A stretch of DNA of 64,000 nucleotides, taken from positions 133,252-197,251 of the forward strand of contig JAFVWM010000038.1 in the NCBI GenBank assembly GCA_017501665.1. Reading direction: 5' to 3'. Source of the stretch: Alphaproteobacteria bacterium (GTDB lineage: Bacteria > Pseudomonadota > Alphaproteobacteria > RF32 > CAG-239). A program made the position numbers and the translations under genes. Under the pieces are notes generated by a model, which saw only the letters and a list, made by a program, of their open reading frames with translations, was not told the DNA's origin and did not search any database. Positions 16,488-25,151 of the stretch are shown here, piece by piece; the stretch's first letter is position 1, and each line of letters begins with the position of its first letter.

Positions 16488-19400
16488 ATGAAAAAAATAT
16501 TGTTTATTCTTGCTGGGTTAATGTTGAGTTTATCTGCAAATGCACAGATTTGGTTTCCGTATATTCGTGTGCCGGATAAACAAAAACAAATGGAATTACA
16601 GGATTTGAATATTGATGTTCAAATTATGGGCAATATTGCTACGACGACCTACGATATGGTCTTTTTTAACCCGAACGATAAAACACTTGAAGGTGAAATG
16701 ATCTTCCCAATGTCCCCTAATCAAACAGTTGTGGCGATGGCATTGGATATTAATGGGAAAATGAGGGGAGCTTCTGCGGTTGATAAAGATGAAGCTCGTC
16801 GGATTTTTGAAGAACAGGTTCGACGCAATATTGATCCGGCACTGATTGAAAAAGTTGCTGGCAATCAATATAAGATGCGCATATACCCTTTCAACCCCAA
16901 AGGGACACGACGCATTCAAATTACGACCGAGGAAAGTTTAACGGTTAAAAATAATGAAATGCCTTTATCTATTCCCTTAACATATAATAAACAGTTAAGT
17001 CATTTTGGTGTTAAGGTGAATGTGGTACAAGATATTTCGGAAATGCCGAAAGTAAAAACAGATTTTGAAAATTTTGCGTTTACCCAAAAAGATCAACATT
17101 TAACGGCTTCTTTTGAAAAAGAAAATTATCTTTTGAACAACTCATTGGAATTTACCTTACCGGCTCCCCGAAAAGAAATTGTTTATACCGGATCCGAAAA
17201 TGGAAAAAATTATTTTTATTCCAACATCAATGTGAAAAAGGCCGAAAAAGAAAAGACGCTTCCCAAAAAAATTGCGATTGTCTGGGATATTTCTTCTTCT
17301 GCTGCTGAGAACCGTGATTTGAAAAAAGAAAAGGAATTGCTGACGGCTTATTTAAAAAAAGTTAAAAATGCTGATATTAATTTAATTACTTTTAATATTG
17401 AGCAAAATAAAAGTACTTCATTCAAAATTAAAAAGGGCGAGATAACTCCATTATTGAAAGCAATTAATGCTCTTGCCTATGACGGTGCGACACGTTTAGA
17501 TAAAGTGGATTTATCCGCTATTAAAGCCGATGAAATTTTGTTGTTTACGGATGGTATTGCAACCATCGGTGACAGCTTGATTAAACCGATTAAAACGCCC
17601 GTTTATACCATTGTATCATCGGATAAAGCCGAATTTTCAATGCTATCCAATATGTCCAATAAGACATTAGGTAGACTCATTAATTTAAAAAAACAATCTG
17701 TTGAAGGGGCATTAAAGGAACTGACACATAAACCATTACGCTTCATTGCCTATAAAACAACATCTGCCAAAGAGATTTATCCATCTCCATCTGCGGTTGT
17801 TGGTGAAGATTTTACTTTTACAGGTATCTATGATGGTAAAGAAGCAGAAATAGAATTACAATTTGGTTATGACGATAAAGATATTACAGAAAAGAAAATT
17901 ATTAAAATAACCTCTAACCAGAACAATAATTTGGTCCCAAGGCAGTGGGCAGCTCATAAAGCATGTGAGTTAGAATTAGATGCCAAAAATAATCGTGAAG
18001 CCATTGTGCAGTTGGGTAAAGATTTTTCAATTTTAACCGAATACACTTCTTTGTTGGTGTTGGATAGTCTAAGTGATTATCTGCGCTATAAAGTAGCACC
18101 AAAGGATGCAGATCTGTTAGAAAAATATAATCGCTATGTATCTTTAAATGCCCAAAAGAGTAAGTATGCTGAAGAAAAAGAAAAACGTCGAGCAATTGTG
18201 GATACTTTGCGTATGGCAAATCAAATTAAAAAATGGTGGGAGAAAGACTTTAAACAAGAACCACCCAAAGCTCCGAATGAACCATACTGGTTTGAAAGAG
18301 CACCAGAAGACTTGGATAAAAGCAATGGTATTATTTATGATGAAAATGATTCTGTGATAGGTCACATTGATGAAGATGGTGCAATGTATGATTTAGCTGG
18401 TAATGTGATGGGAAAATGGGTATCTGATAAGGATGAGATTTTATTAGATGCTCAAGAAAGTGAAAAGCCACAAAAAGAAGCTAAAATCAAATTGAAAGAA
18501 TGGTCACCAAATACACCCTATATTAAGGAGTTGCGTAAAGTAAAAGATGTTGATTTATACCGCACCTATTTAACATTACGTGGAAAATATCAGGATATGC
18601 CTGCATTCTATTTTGATGTGGCAGATGAGTTTGCTAAACGCAAAATGTCAGATAAAGCTAATCTAATTCTGACAAATTTATTGGAAATGAAAACGGATAA
18701 TGTGGAATTATTGCGCGTAGCTGCTCAAAAATTACAATCCTATGGACAATATCAAATGGCGGAAATTCTATTCAAAAAAATCATTGAAATGCGTGCAGAA
18801 GAGCCACAAGGATATCGTGATCTAGCGCTTTTGTATGAAGCATCCGGTCAAAATCAAAAAGCGTTAGAACAATATTTATTTATTCTTAATAAGAAATGGG
18901 ATAACTTTAACGAAATTAAGAAAGATGTCTTTGTTGATTTGAATGGATTGATTGCACGCGACCAAAAATTAAATACCCGTCATGTTAATCCGAACTTAAT
19001 TTTCAATATGCCACTTGATTTACGTATTACGCTAGGATGGAGTTCACGAGATAAAAATGTTGGTTTAAGTGTCGTTGATCCTTATCATCAAGGTGCATAT
19101 CTCGATGAAAACAACAATGGGGCTAAACACATGCGTTCCGGTTGGGGATGGGGTCCGGAAAGTTATATGATTAAAAAAGCCATCGAAGGCAGATATAATA
19201 TCAAAGCCCACGATTATTACAGTGATACGCGTCAAGGTGTTGTATTGCCTGTCTTTGCTTGGCTTGATGTTTATACCCACTTTGGGCAAAGGAATCAAAA
19301 ACATGAACGCACTTTGATTCGAATGGATGAAATTAAAAATCAAGAATTGAGTCATGTTGATTTTGAAACAAAAGGTTGCTCCAAAGAAACACCTGTTCGT

Positions 19401-21290
19401 TATATGAATGATTGCGTTTCTTGTGATGATGTCCGAAAGTTATTTGTATCCGAAAAACAATGTGATTTGTGTTCCAACCGGAAAATGTTTGGTGATTTCT
19501 GTATTCAAACCTGTGACGCGGATAAACCGATGCAAAGTTCGGTAGGAAATTGTTATGAATGCAATAATGAAAAGGCATTAAACCTGACGGAAGAAGAATG
19601 TAAAAAATGTCCTAATCGTGAAATGAAATTCGGTTATTGTGTTTTGAATAGTTATGATTGTACGGATGATAAACCTCTTCGGGAAGGAATTGTCACTTGT
19701 CAATCTTGTGATTATGAAAAATCTATGATCGTTTCAGCAGAAGATTGTGCCAAATGCCCTAATCGTGAAATGGTGGGAAAATATTGTGCCTTAAAACAAT
19801 GTCCAAAGGATAAACCAATACAAGGTTCAAATGGTGTTTGTTATGACTGTAATGCTATTTCTTCTGATATCGTTTCACCAGAAGATTGTGCAAAATGTCC
19901 AAATCGTGAAATGGTTGGAAAATATTGTGTTCGTAAGTCTTGTTCAGATGATAACCCCATCCAAGACAAAAACGGAAATTGTCATATCTGTGACTCTGCT
20001 TCCTCTATCACAACGGATGAAACAGAATGTAATAAATGCAATAATAGAACACTATTTGCTAATCAATGTAAATTAAATTGTTCATCTGAAAAGCCCCTTC
20101 AAGATAAAAATGGTAACTGCTATTCTTGTGATGAAAATTGGTCTGTGGAAACAACGGAAGAGCAATGTAAAAAATGTCCTAATCGTGAATTTGATGATGA
20201 AAAATGTGTTAAAAAGACTTGTTCCAACGATAAAGATATCGAAGGCAAAGAAGGCGGATGTTATACCTGTGACTATAAAGGTAGTATTCATACCTATAAA
20301 GAAGAATGTGACAAATGTTCCAATCGCTACATGATGAAGGAATACTGTGTGACGGCTTGTGAAAAAGAAAATCAAATTCAGGATACAAATGGTCGTTGCT
20401 ATGACTGTGATGTAAGTTATGCTATTGATGTAGATGAAAAGACCTGTAAGAAATGTCCAAACCGTCTTTATAAGAACAATCGTTGTGTCGCCACTTGTCC
20501 AAAAGATAGACCTATCATGGATAAATGGGGTGAATGTCATGCATGTGATGATGAGTACAATTTCCAAACAGATGAAATTGAATGCCAAAAATGTCCCAAT
20601 CGTCGGCAATATGGTGAGTATTGTAAAATAGCCTGTGATAAATACGAGCCAATGCAAGATGTTGAAGGTAATGGTAGTTGTTATGATTGTGATTATGAAG
20701 GTGGATTAGGAATTCCGGCGTCAGAATGTGCAAAATGCCCCAATCGTGAGATGGTGGGTGGTGGTTGTTTTGAAAAATGCCCAGATTATGCACCATTAGT
20801 AGATGAAAACGGAACCTGTTATACCTGTGATATGGAAGAACACATTACACGCCGTTATTATTCTGGTGGACGTATCTATTCCGTTGACGGTACAGTTATT
20901 TACGACACAACAGGTGGTTATTCAATGCAAGCGGTTAAAACGAGTAAAGAAAATTGCTCAAAATGTCCTAATAGAATTTATCGTGATGGTTATTGTATCA
21001 ATAAAGCTCCTCAGGGTATTTTTATGGCAGATTTTGAAAAGGGGAACTATTATTCTTGCTTTGTAGAAAAAGCGCTAAATATTTCAAGCGAAGAATGCGA
21101 TAAATGTTCTAATCGTATAATGATAGGAAATACTTGCGTTCTTAAAGAGTGTCCTGATGATAGACCTCTTCCGTTATCGAATGGACGATGTGCATCTTGT
21201 GAAACAGATGATTTATTAGTTATATCGAAAGAACAATGCGATAAATGTCCTAATCGTGAAATGAATGGTAATTATTGTGTTTTGAAGTAG
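16488..21290 (+). CDS. Secreted VIT/vWA/TPR protein with 13 Cys-rich repeats
   Basis: This is a 1600-aa protein. Signal peptide: MKKILFILAGLMLSLSANA, cleavage near residue 19. Residues 20-150 form a VIT domain (MGNIATTTYDMVFFNPND, EARRIFEEQV, MRIYPFNPKGTRRIQI). A vWA-like domain follows at about 258-430 with the MIDAS-like DISSS and LLFTDGIATIGD. Residues 690-815 are TPR-like helices. About 850-950 resembles DUF2135/YfaP (MPLDLRITLGWSSRDKNVGL). From residue 960 to the end run 13 units of about 46 residues with the core ECxKCPNREMxGxYCV and CYxCD. Eight cysteines per unit suggest stacked disulfide modules or metal sites. No membrane anchor or sorting signal is seen at the C-terminus, which ends on a repeat. 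It is likely a surface or periplasmic adhesin-like protein and stands alone with its own promoter. Confidence 0.88.
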   Translation: MKKILFILAGLMLSLSANAQIWFPYIRVPDKQKQMELQDLNIDVQIMGNIATTTYDMVFFNPNDKTLEGEMIFPMSPNQTVVAMALDINGKMRGASAVDKDEARRIFEEQVRRNIDPALIEKVAGNQYKMRIYPFNPKGTRRIQITTEESLTVKNNEMPLSIPLTYNKQLSHFGVKVNVVQDISEMPKVKTDFENFAFTQKDQHLTASFEKENYLLNNSLEFTLPAPRKEIVYTGSENGKNYFYSNINVKKAEKEKTLPKKIAIVWDISSSAAENRDLKKEKELLTAYLKKVKNADINLITFNIEQNKSTSFKIKKGEITPLLKAINALAYDGATRLDKVDLSAIKADEILLFTDGIATIGDSLIKPIKTPVYTIVSSDKAEFSMLSNMSNKTLGRLINLKKQSVEGALKELTHKPLRFIAYKTTSAKEIYPSPSAVVGEDFTFTGIYDGKEAEIELQFGYDDKDITEKKIIKITSNQNNNLVPRQWAAHKACELELDAKNNREAIVQLGKDFSILTEYTSLLVLDSLSDYLRYKVAPKDADLLEKYNRYVSLNAQKSKYAEEKEKRRAIVDTLRMANQIKKWWEKDFKQEPPKAPNEPYWFERAPEDLDKSNGIIYDENDSVIGHIDEDGAMYDLAGNVMGKWVSDKDEILLDAQESEKPQKEAKIKLKEWSPNTPYIKELRKVKDVDLYRTYLTLRGKYQDMPAFYFDVADEFAKRKMSDKANLILTNLLEMKTDNVELLRVAAQKLQSYGQYQMAEILFKKIIEMRAEEPQGYRDLALLYEASGQNQKALEQYLFILNKKWDNFNEIKKDVFVDLNGLIARDQKLNTRHVNPNLIFNMPLDLRITLGWSSRDKNVGLSVVDPYHQGAYLDENNNGAKHMRSGWGWGPESYMIKKAIEGRYNIKAHDYYSDTRQGVVLPVFAWLDVYTHFGQRNQKHERTLIRMDEIKNQELSHVDFETKGCSKETPVRYMNDCVSCDDVRKLFVSEKQCDLCSNRKMFGDFCIQTCDADKPMQSSVGNCYECNNEKALNLTEEECKKCPNREMKFGYCVLNSYDCTDDKPLREGIVTCQSCDYEKSMIVSAEDCAKCPNREMVGKYCALKQCPKDKPIQGSNGVCYDCNAISSDIVSPEDCAKCPNREMVGKYCVRKSCSDDNPIQDKNGNCHICDSASSITTDETECNKCNNRTLFANQCKLNCSSEKPLQDKNGNCYSCDENWSVETTEEQCKKCPNREFDDEKCVKKTCSNDKDIEGKEGGCYTCDYKGSIHTYKEECDKCSNRYMMKEYCVTACEKENQIQDTNGRCYDCDVSYAIDVDEKTCKKCPNRLYKNNRCVATCPKDRPIMDKWGECHACDDEYNFQTDEIECQKCPNRRQYGEYCKIACDKYEPMQDVEGNGSCYDCDYEGGLGIPASECAKCPNREMVGGGCFEKCPDYAPLVDENGTCYTCDMEEHITRRYYSGGRIYSVDGTVIYDTTGGYSMQAVKTSKENCSKCPNRIYRDGYCINKAPQGIFMADFEKGNYYSCFVEKALNISSEECDKCSNRIMIGNTCVLKECPDDRPLPLSNGRCASCETDDLLVISKEQCDKCPNREMNGNYCVLK
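19371..21287 (+). repeat. Coding tandem repeat: 13 Cys-rich units
   Basis: I count 13 units at about 138-150 bp each. They are defined by a starting Cys-x2-(D/E)-(K/R/N)-P, then C-(Y/H)-x-C, then C-x2-C-(P/S/N)-N-R, then YC. Unit 11 carries an insertion of about 30 residues (RRYYSGGRIYSVDGTVIYDT). Unit 12 has lost its first Cys (PQGIFMADFE). The DNA units have diverged, so the array is old rather than a recent slippage product. Confidence 0.85.
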
Positions 21291-21310
21291 TCCTTACTCA
21301 AGAAATATTA

Positions 21311-21335
21311 ACCTCGATTTGATTAAAATCGAGGT
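21311..21335. terminator. Hairpin after the VIT/vWA gene, no U-tract
   Basis: ACCTCGATTT and AAATCGAGGT pair perfectly around a 5-nt loop, 21 bp after the stop codon. No T-run follows. Related arms occur before the gene at 16272. It could stabilise the mRNA 3' end or act as a Rho-independent terminator of low efficiency. Confidence 0.4.
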
Positions 21336-21539
21336 AGGATACATAAAAACGATGCCATATTTCATATAAAAATTGCCTCCAAGCCCGTTCAGCCATATCT
21401 GGGATGAAAATTTGACATCCCAAGACAGAAGCATTGTAAAACAAAGGCTTTTTTGAAATGTGAGTCCGTGTAAGGCTGAGAAAGAGGCATTTTGAAAAAC
21501 TCTGTACACGGACCGATGTAAGTGCTTGTAAAATAACAA

Positions 21540-21754
21540 AAAAGTCGCTATTTCTAGCGACTTATCTGTTTTGGCTGGGGTGGCTGGATTGGGTACTCCC
21601 GCTCAAAAATTCGCGGGTCCTCCTCGCAATGTTAAGGTTCGCACGGCTTAAAATTGTGCTCGCCAACTATCCGCTCCGAACCAAGTTGGTTCGCCTCAAA
21701 ACCACTCTCAATCCAACAAAAAAATCCTCCATAAAAGGAGGACTTTTTTGTTGG
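21540..21754. repeat. tRNA-3'-end-containing composite repeat, copy A
   Basis: In order: a terminator-like hairpin AAGTCGCTA...TAGCGACTT (21542-21562); the 19-bp block TGGCTGGGGTGGCTGGATT (21572-21590) identical to the 3' end of the tRNA-Gln gene at 38248-38266; a CCCGC...GCGGG stem; a block CCGCTCCGAACCAAGTTGG; and the 18-bp CCAACAAAAAA/TCCTCC hairpin (21713-21754). The stretch 21336-21539 before it contains only a degenerate CCGTGTAA-type module and no convincing gene. Confidence 0.75.
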
Positions 21755-21804
21755 CTGGGGTGAGCGTGCTGTTTGCAGACTGAAATTATTGATTTTTGAG
21801 CCGG

Positions 21805-22206
21805 CTACTGGGGGCGAAATTCTTTAATAAGAATATCTATATTTGAAATTTCTTTCGAAGATAAGTGGGTAGCCGCCATATTTTGAATCTCTTTAATTTT
21901 ATCTTCTTGGCCGATTTGTTGCCAATAAGTGCCTCTTAGAGCAATTCCGGACCATTTATAAGCACACGAATAATCTTTTTTTTGCAAACATGAATTAGCC
22001 AAGGTTCCCATGGCATGTGTATCGCCGTGTTTTGCAGCGGTTAAATCTAAATCAGCAAAAAAATCATCTTCAACAACAATGTTTTGCACATTTGGACCGG
22101 AAATTGTTCCTAAATTTTGTTGTGCCGGTGTCACATAGTTGACGACCTCGGCTTGTGCGGATACGAAAAAGGCAAAGCATAAGCAAAAAATGATATATTT
22201 TAACAT
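21805..22206 (-). CDS. Small exported protein, Sel1/TPR-like
   Basis: This 133-aa protein has a clean signal peptide (MLKYIIFCLCFAFFVSAQA) and a mature part of about 110 residues. The middle resembles one Sel1-type repeat (AKHGDTHAMGTLANSCLQKK then DYSCAYKWSGIALRG), with two cysteines that could pair. The start at 22206 follows AAAGGAG by five bases; an upstream in-frame ATG at 22227 lacks a site. It is a monocistronic gene embedded between repeat copies. A periplasmic protein-protein interaction role is inferred from the repeat alone. Confidence 0.65.
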   Translation of the reverse strand: MLKYIIFCLCFAFFVSAQAEVVNYVTPAQQNLGTISGPNVQNIVVEDDFFADLDLTAAKHGDTHAMGTLANSCLQKKDYSCAYKWSGIALRGTYWQQIGQEDKIKEIQNMAATHLSSKEISNIDILIKEFRPQ

Positions 22207-22279
22207 GAGAACTCCTTTTATAATCATCGTAACTATCTATATGTATCTACGATAATATCAAAAAATTTCAATGTAAACA

Positions 22280-22451
22280 AAAATCGTGTCGCATATTCGA
22301 ACTTTTATAAATTATTGATTTTTAAGGAAACTGATCGCAAAAAGTTCGAAGATTATCCGGAGTATGGCTTATTTTATATCAAACATTCGAACTAGCTTAA
22401 GTGCTTGTAAAATAAAAGAAAAAAGGACGATTTCTCGTCCTTTGTTAAATG
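22280..22451. repeat. Stem-loop module of the dispersed repeat
   Basis: GTTCGAAGAT...ATTCGAACTAGCTTAAGTGCTTG is followed by a terminator-like hairpin AAAGGACGA...TCGTCCTTT (22424-22444). It is related to the modules at 490-577, 1860-1930 and 38140-38241, and leads directly into a tRNA-3'-end block. Confidence 0.6.
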
Positions 22452-22633
22452 TGGCTGGGGTGGCTGGATTGGGTACTCCCGCTCAAAAATTCGCGGGTCC
22501 TCCTCGCGTCGTAAGGCTCGCACGGCTTAAAATTGTGCTCGCCAACTATCCGCTCCGAACCAAGTTGGTTCGCCTCAAAACCACTCTCAATCCAACAAAA
22601 AAATCCTCCATAAAAGGAGGACTTTTTTGTTGG
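22452..22633. repeat. tRNA-3'-end-containing composite repeat, copy B
   Basis: It starts with the 19-bp tRNA-Gln 3'-end block (22452-22470), continues with GGGTACTCCCGC...GCGGG and the CCGCTCCGAACC block, and ends in the 18-bp hairpin (22592-22633). It is almost identical to copy A over its whole length. An ORF of 174 codons across copies B and C is an artefact of the repeat. Confidence 0.75.
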
Positions 22634-22838
22634 CTGGGGTGGCTGGATTGGGTACTCCCGCTCAAAAATTCGCGGGTCCTCCTCGCAATGTTAAGGCTCA
22701 AACATCATGTTTCGCTAAGCAAATTGCTAAGCTTAACATTTGTTTTCGCCAACTATCCGCTCCGAACCAAGTTGGTTCGCCTCAAAACCACACTATCCAA
22801 CAAAAAAATCCTCCATAAAAGGAGGACTTTTTTGTTGG
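22631..22838. repeat. tRNA-3'-end-containing composite repeat, copy C
   Basis: It begins with the same 19-bp block (22631-22649) overlapping the end of copy B, so the two are in direct tandem. The middle differs: it holds an extra small stem TTTCGCTAAGCAAATTGC/TAAGC around 22710-22733. It ends with the CCAACAAAAAA hairpin (22797-22838). Confidence 0.75.
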
Positions 22839-22978
22839 CTGGAGACGACTTGCAATCCTCGAGTAAATTATTATTGGTTGTAAAGTAACATTTTTTGCAA
22901 TTCATTTAGCTAATTCCTTGCGTTTCCAAAATAAAATCCCTAAATATAAAGTATATATGATATAATTAAAGGTGTAAA

Positions 22979-25147
22979 ATGGCAGATAATTTAATAAAGA
23001 TTGAGAATTGCAATAATATAACTGAATGTAGTTTTAATATAACAGATGGCTTATTGAATATTAAATATGCTATAAATGGAACAGGAAAATCAACAATAGC
23101 GCAATCAATAAAGCTATCTGCTGATGGTAAAAGTCTAAATGAACTAATGCCTTTTGGAGCAAAGCTTCAAAAAGATAAAAAGATTATTCCAAGTGTATCA
23201 GCTTTACCATATAATAATATTGCTATTTTTGATGAAGCATATTTAAAAGGGTATGTGTATCAAAAATCTGAGTTACTAAAAAATACATTTGCAGTAATGA
23301 TTCAAAGTCAAAAATATAATGAATTAAAACAACAAATAGATGAACAACTAAAAGGTGTGAAACAAGTTGCTGAAGAAAAACCTAATTTAGCGAAAATAGA
23401 AGAAATAACGCAATCTTTATGTGAAATGCTTATCGTAAATGCTAGTCAGCCAACACTATCAAGAAGAATAAAAGGTGTTAAAAGTCTTCTTGATGATAAA
23501 AAGGGAGCCCTTTTTAATGCTCCTGATGAGTTAAAAGAATTTACTCCTTTTATATCTGATGAAAAATCAAGTGAGTGGGCCGCATGGAAATTTAAAGGAA
23601 TATCTGCTTTTGGAACAAAAGGAATATGTCCATACTGCGCAAGTAAAGAAGATGAACAAAGAAAGAAACAAGAAAAAATTTTTCAAGATAGTTTTAATGA
23701 AGAAAGTGTAATGTTCTCAAATAAGTTAAAAAGTTATTTAGATCGTTTATCTTTATATATAAATCCTGATAAAATGTCATCATTACTAAAATCTATAGAT
23801 GCTTCAACTGAACGGAGCGTATTAGAAATGCAATTAGTAAAATTAAGATCAGAAGCAGATTATTTATCAAGACGGCTTTATGTATTATCCCATTTTAGTG
23901 GTTATTCTATTGATCAAAATAATATGAATGAATTTGAAAATAAATTCAAAGATATGATTATTCGTATAGATATGTTAGATTTCTTCAATACATCAGCATT
24001 TTTGAAAGAAATTGAACCATTAAATACTCAAGTTTCTAACACGCTGAGTATGATTGGAAGTCTAAAGGGAGAAGTTGCTAAATTCCATAAATATCTAAGA
24101 GATACTATTATGGCTAGAAAAAATGATGTAAATGATTTTTTGGTATCTGCAGGTTTCAATTATACTTTTGACATAATTATTGATGATAACGAAACAGCTC
24201 ATGCTCTGCTAAAATATAAGTATGAAAATGAAGATTTAATAGTCGATAATCCAGATAAACATTTGAGTTGGGGAGAAAAGAATGCTTTTGCACTTCTATT
24301 ATTTATGTATGATGCAATAAGTAGAAATGCTGATTTAATTATTTTAGATGACCCAATATCATCATTTGATAGTAATAAAAAATACGCTATTATGAACAGA
24401 ATATTTAAGACTGGAGATAGAGATAATAGTCTATATCAAAAAACTGTTCTTATGTTAACACATGATTTTGAGCCTATTATAGATTACATTCAAGTTGGTG
24501 GTAAAATTAGTGGAGATTCCGTAAAAGCTCATTATTTATATAATAATAAAGGGAGTGTAAAAGAAGTTCAAATTAAAAAGAATGATGACATTTGTCCTAG
24601 TATACTTCTTATGCAAAATCTTGCAAAGGATAATACTCTTCCAATATCAGTACGTATTGGTTGTTTAAGAAAATATATAGAATATACAGAAGGTGAACTT
24701 AAAATACATAATGGTTATAATTTATTATCAAGTTTAATACACGGGCGTAATCAACCAACAAACGATAATGCTGGCACAAATATCATGAGTGAAGAGCAAA
24801 TAGAAGAGGCTCTTGAGTATATAAAAAATTATATTAATGATTTCGATTATGATGAAATTTTAAAAAAGCATGACGGAATTAACCTTATTGATGAGTATAA
24901 AAGACAAACAAACAATAATTTTAAATTACTTATTTTACGTAATTATATAGAACAAAATCAACCAGCAAGAGAAAGATTGAAAGATTTTCATGAGGTTCTC
25001 AGAAAATTTGTAGATGAAACATATCACATTGAAAATGATTATTTATATTCATTAGATATTAGAAAGTTTGATATTGTCCCAGAATATTATAAAATTGCTG
25101 CAGATAAGTTTATGGATGAGGAAGCAAAATTAAGTGTTGCTCAATAA
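22979..25147 (+). CDS. SMC/Rad50-like AAA ATPase with zinc hook, RloC/PrrC-like defence candidate
   Basis: This is a 722-aa protein. Walker A (INGTGKST) is at residues 32-39, and the early IFDEAYLKGYV resembles the AAA_13/PrrC group. Coiled-coil segments flank a Cys-Pro-Tyr-Cys hook at 217-220. The ABC signature HLSWGEKNAFALLLF lies near 433 and Walker B LIILDDPISSFD near 455. The C-terminal 200 residues hold Arg564-x3-Glu568 and His588, reminiscent of the Arg-Glu-His set of PrrC/RloC anticodon nucleases, although the spacing to His is shorter. RloC, known as a DNA-damage-responsive tRNA-cutting phage-exclusion enzyme, combines a zinc hook with such a tail. AAAGGTG precedes the start, and an extended -10 (TGATATAAT) lies at 22958-22966. 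The nuclease role is inference. Confidence 0.7.
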   Translation: MADNLIKIENCNNITECSFNITDGLLNIKYAINGTGKSTIAQSIKLSADGKSLNELMPFGAKLQKDKKIIPSVSALPYNNIAIFDEAYLKGYVYQKSELLKNTFAVMIQSQKYNELKQQIDEQLKGVKQVAEEKPNLAKIEEITQSLCEMLIVNASQPTLSRRIKGVKSLLDDKKGALFNAPDELKEFTPFISDEKSSEWAAWKFKGISAFGTKGICPYCASKEDEQRKKQEKIFQDSFNEESVMFSNKLKSYLDRLSLYINPDKMSSLLKSIDASTERSVLEMQLVKLRSEADYLSRRLYVLSHFSGYSIDQNNMNEFENKFKDMIIRIDMLDFFNTSAFLKEIEPLNTQVSNTLSMIGSLKGEVAKFHKYLRDTIMARKNDVNDFLVSAGFNYTFDIIIDDNETAHALLKYKYENEDLIVDNPDKHLSWGEKNAFALLLFMYDAISRNADLIILDDPISSFDSNKKYAIMNRIFKTGDRDNSLYQKTVLMLTHDFEPIIDYIQVGGKISGDSVKAHYLYNNKGSVKEVQIKKNDDICPSILLMQNLAKDNTLPISVRIGCLRKYIEYTEGELKIHNGYNLLSSLIHGRNQPTNDNAGTNIMSEEQIEEALEYIKNYINDFDYDEILKKHDGINLIDEYKRQTNNNFKLLILRNYIEQNQPARERLKDFHEVLRKFVDETYHIENDYLYSLDIRKFDIVPEYYKIAADKFMDEEAKLSVAQ

Positions 25148-25151
25148 CAAC

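Noticed and set aside
20082..20657. 191-codon ORF on the minus strand inside the Cys-repeat gene
   Set aside because: Shadow of the repetitive coding strand (Ile/Thr/Phe-rich), as are other ORFs opposite the repeats.
21294..21539. 81-codon minus-strand ORF
   Set aside because: Falls in degenerate repeat DNA with no ribosome site.
21540..22838. CRISPR array
   Set aside because: Repeats are long, composite and contain terminator hairpins and tRNA-end sequence; no short evenly spaced repeats with unique spacers and no cas genes.
22364..22888. 174-codon ORF and nested 63-codon ORF
   Set aside because: They run through two tandem copies of a non-coding repeat; the translation repeats itself and has no ribosome site.
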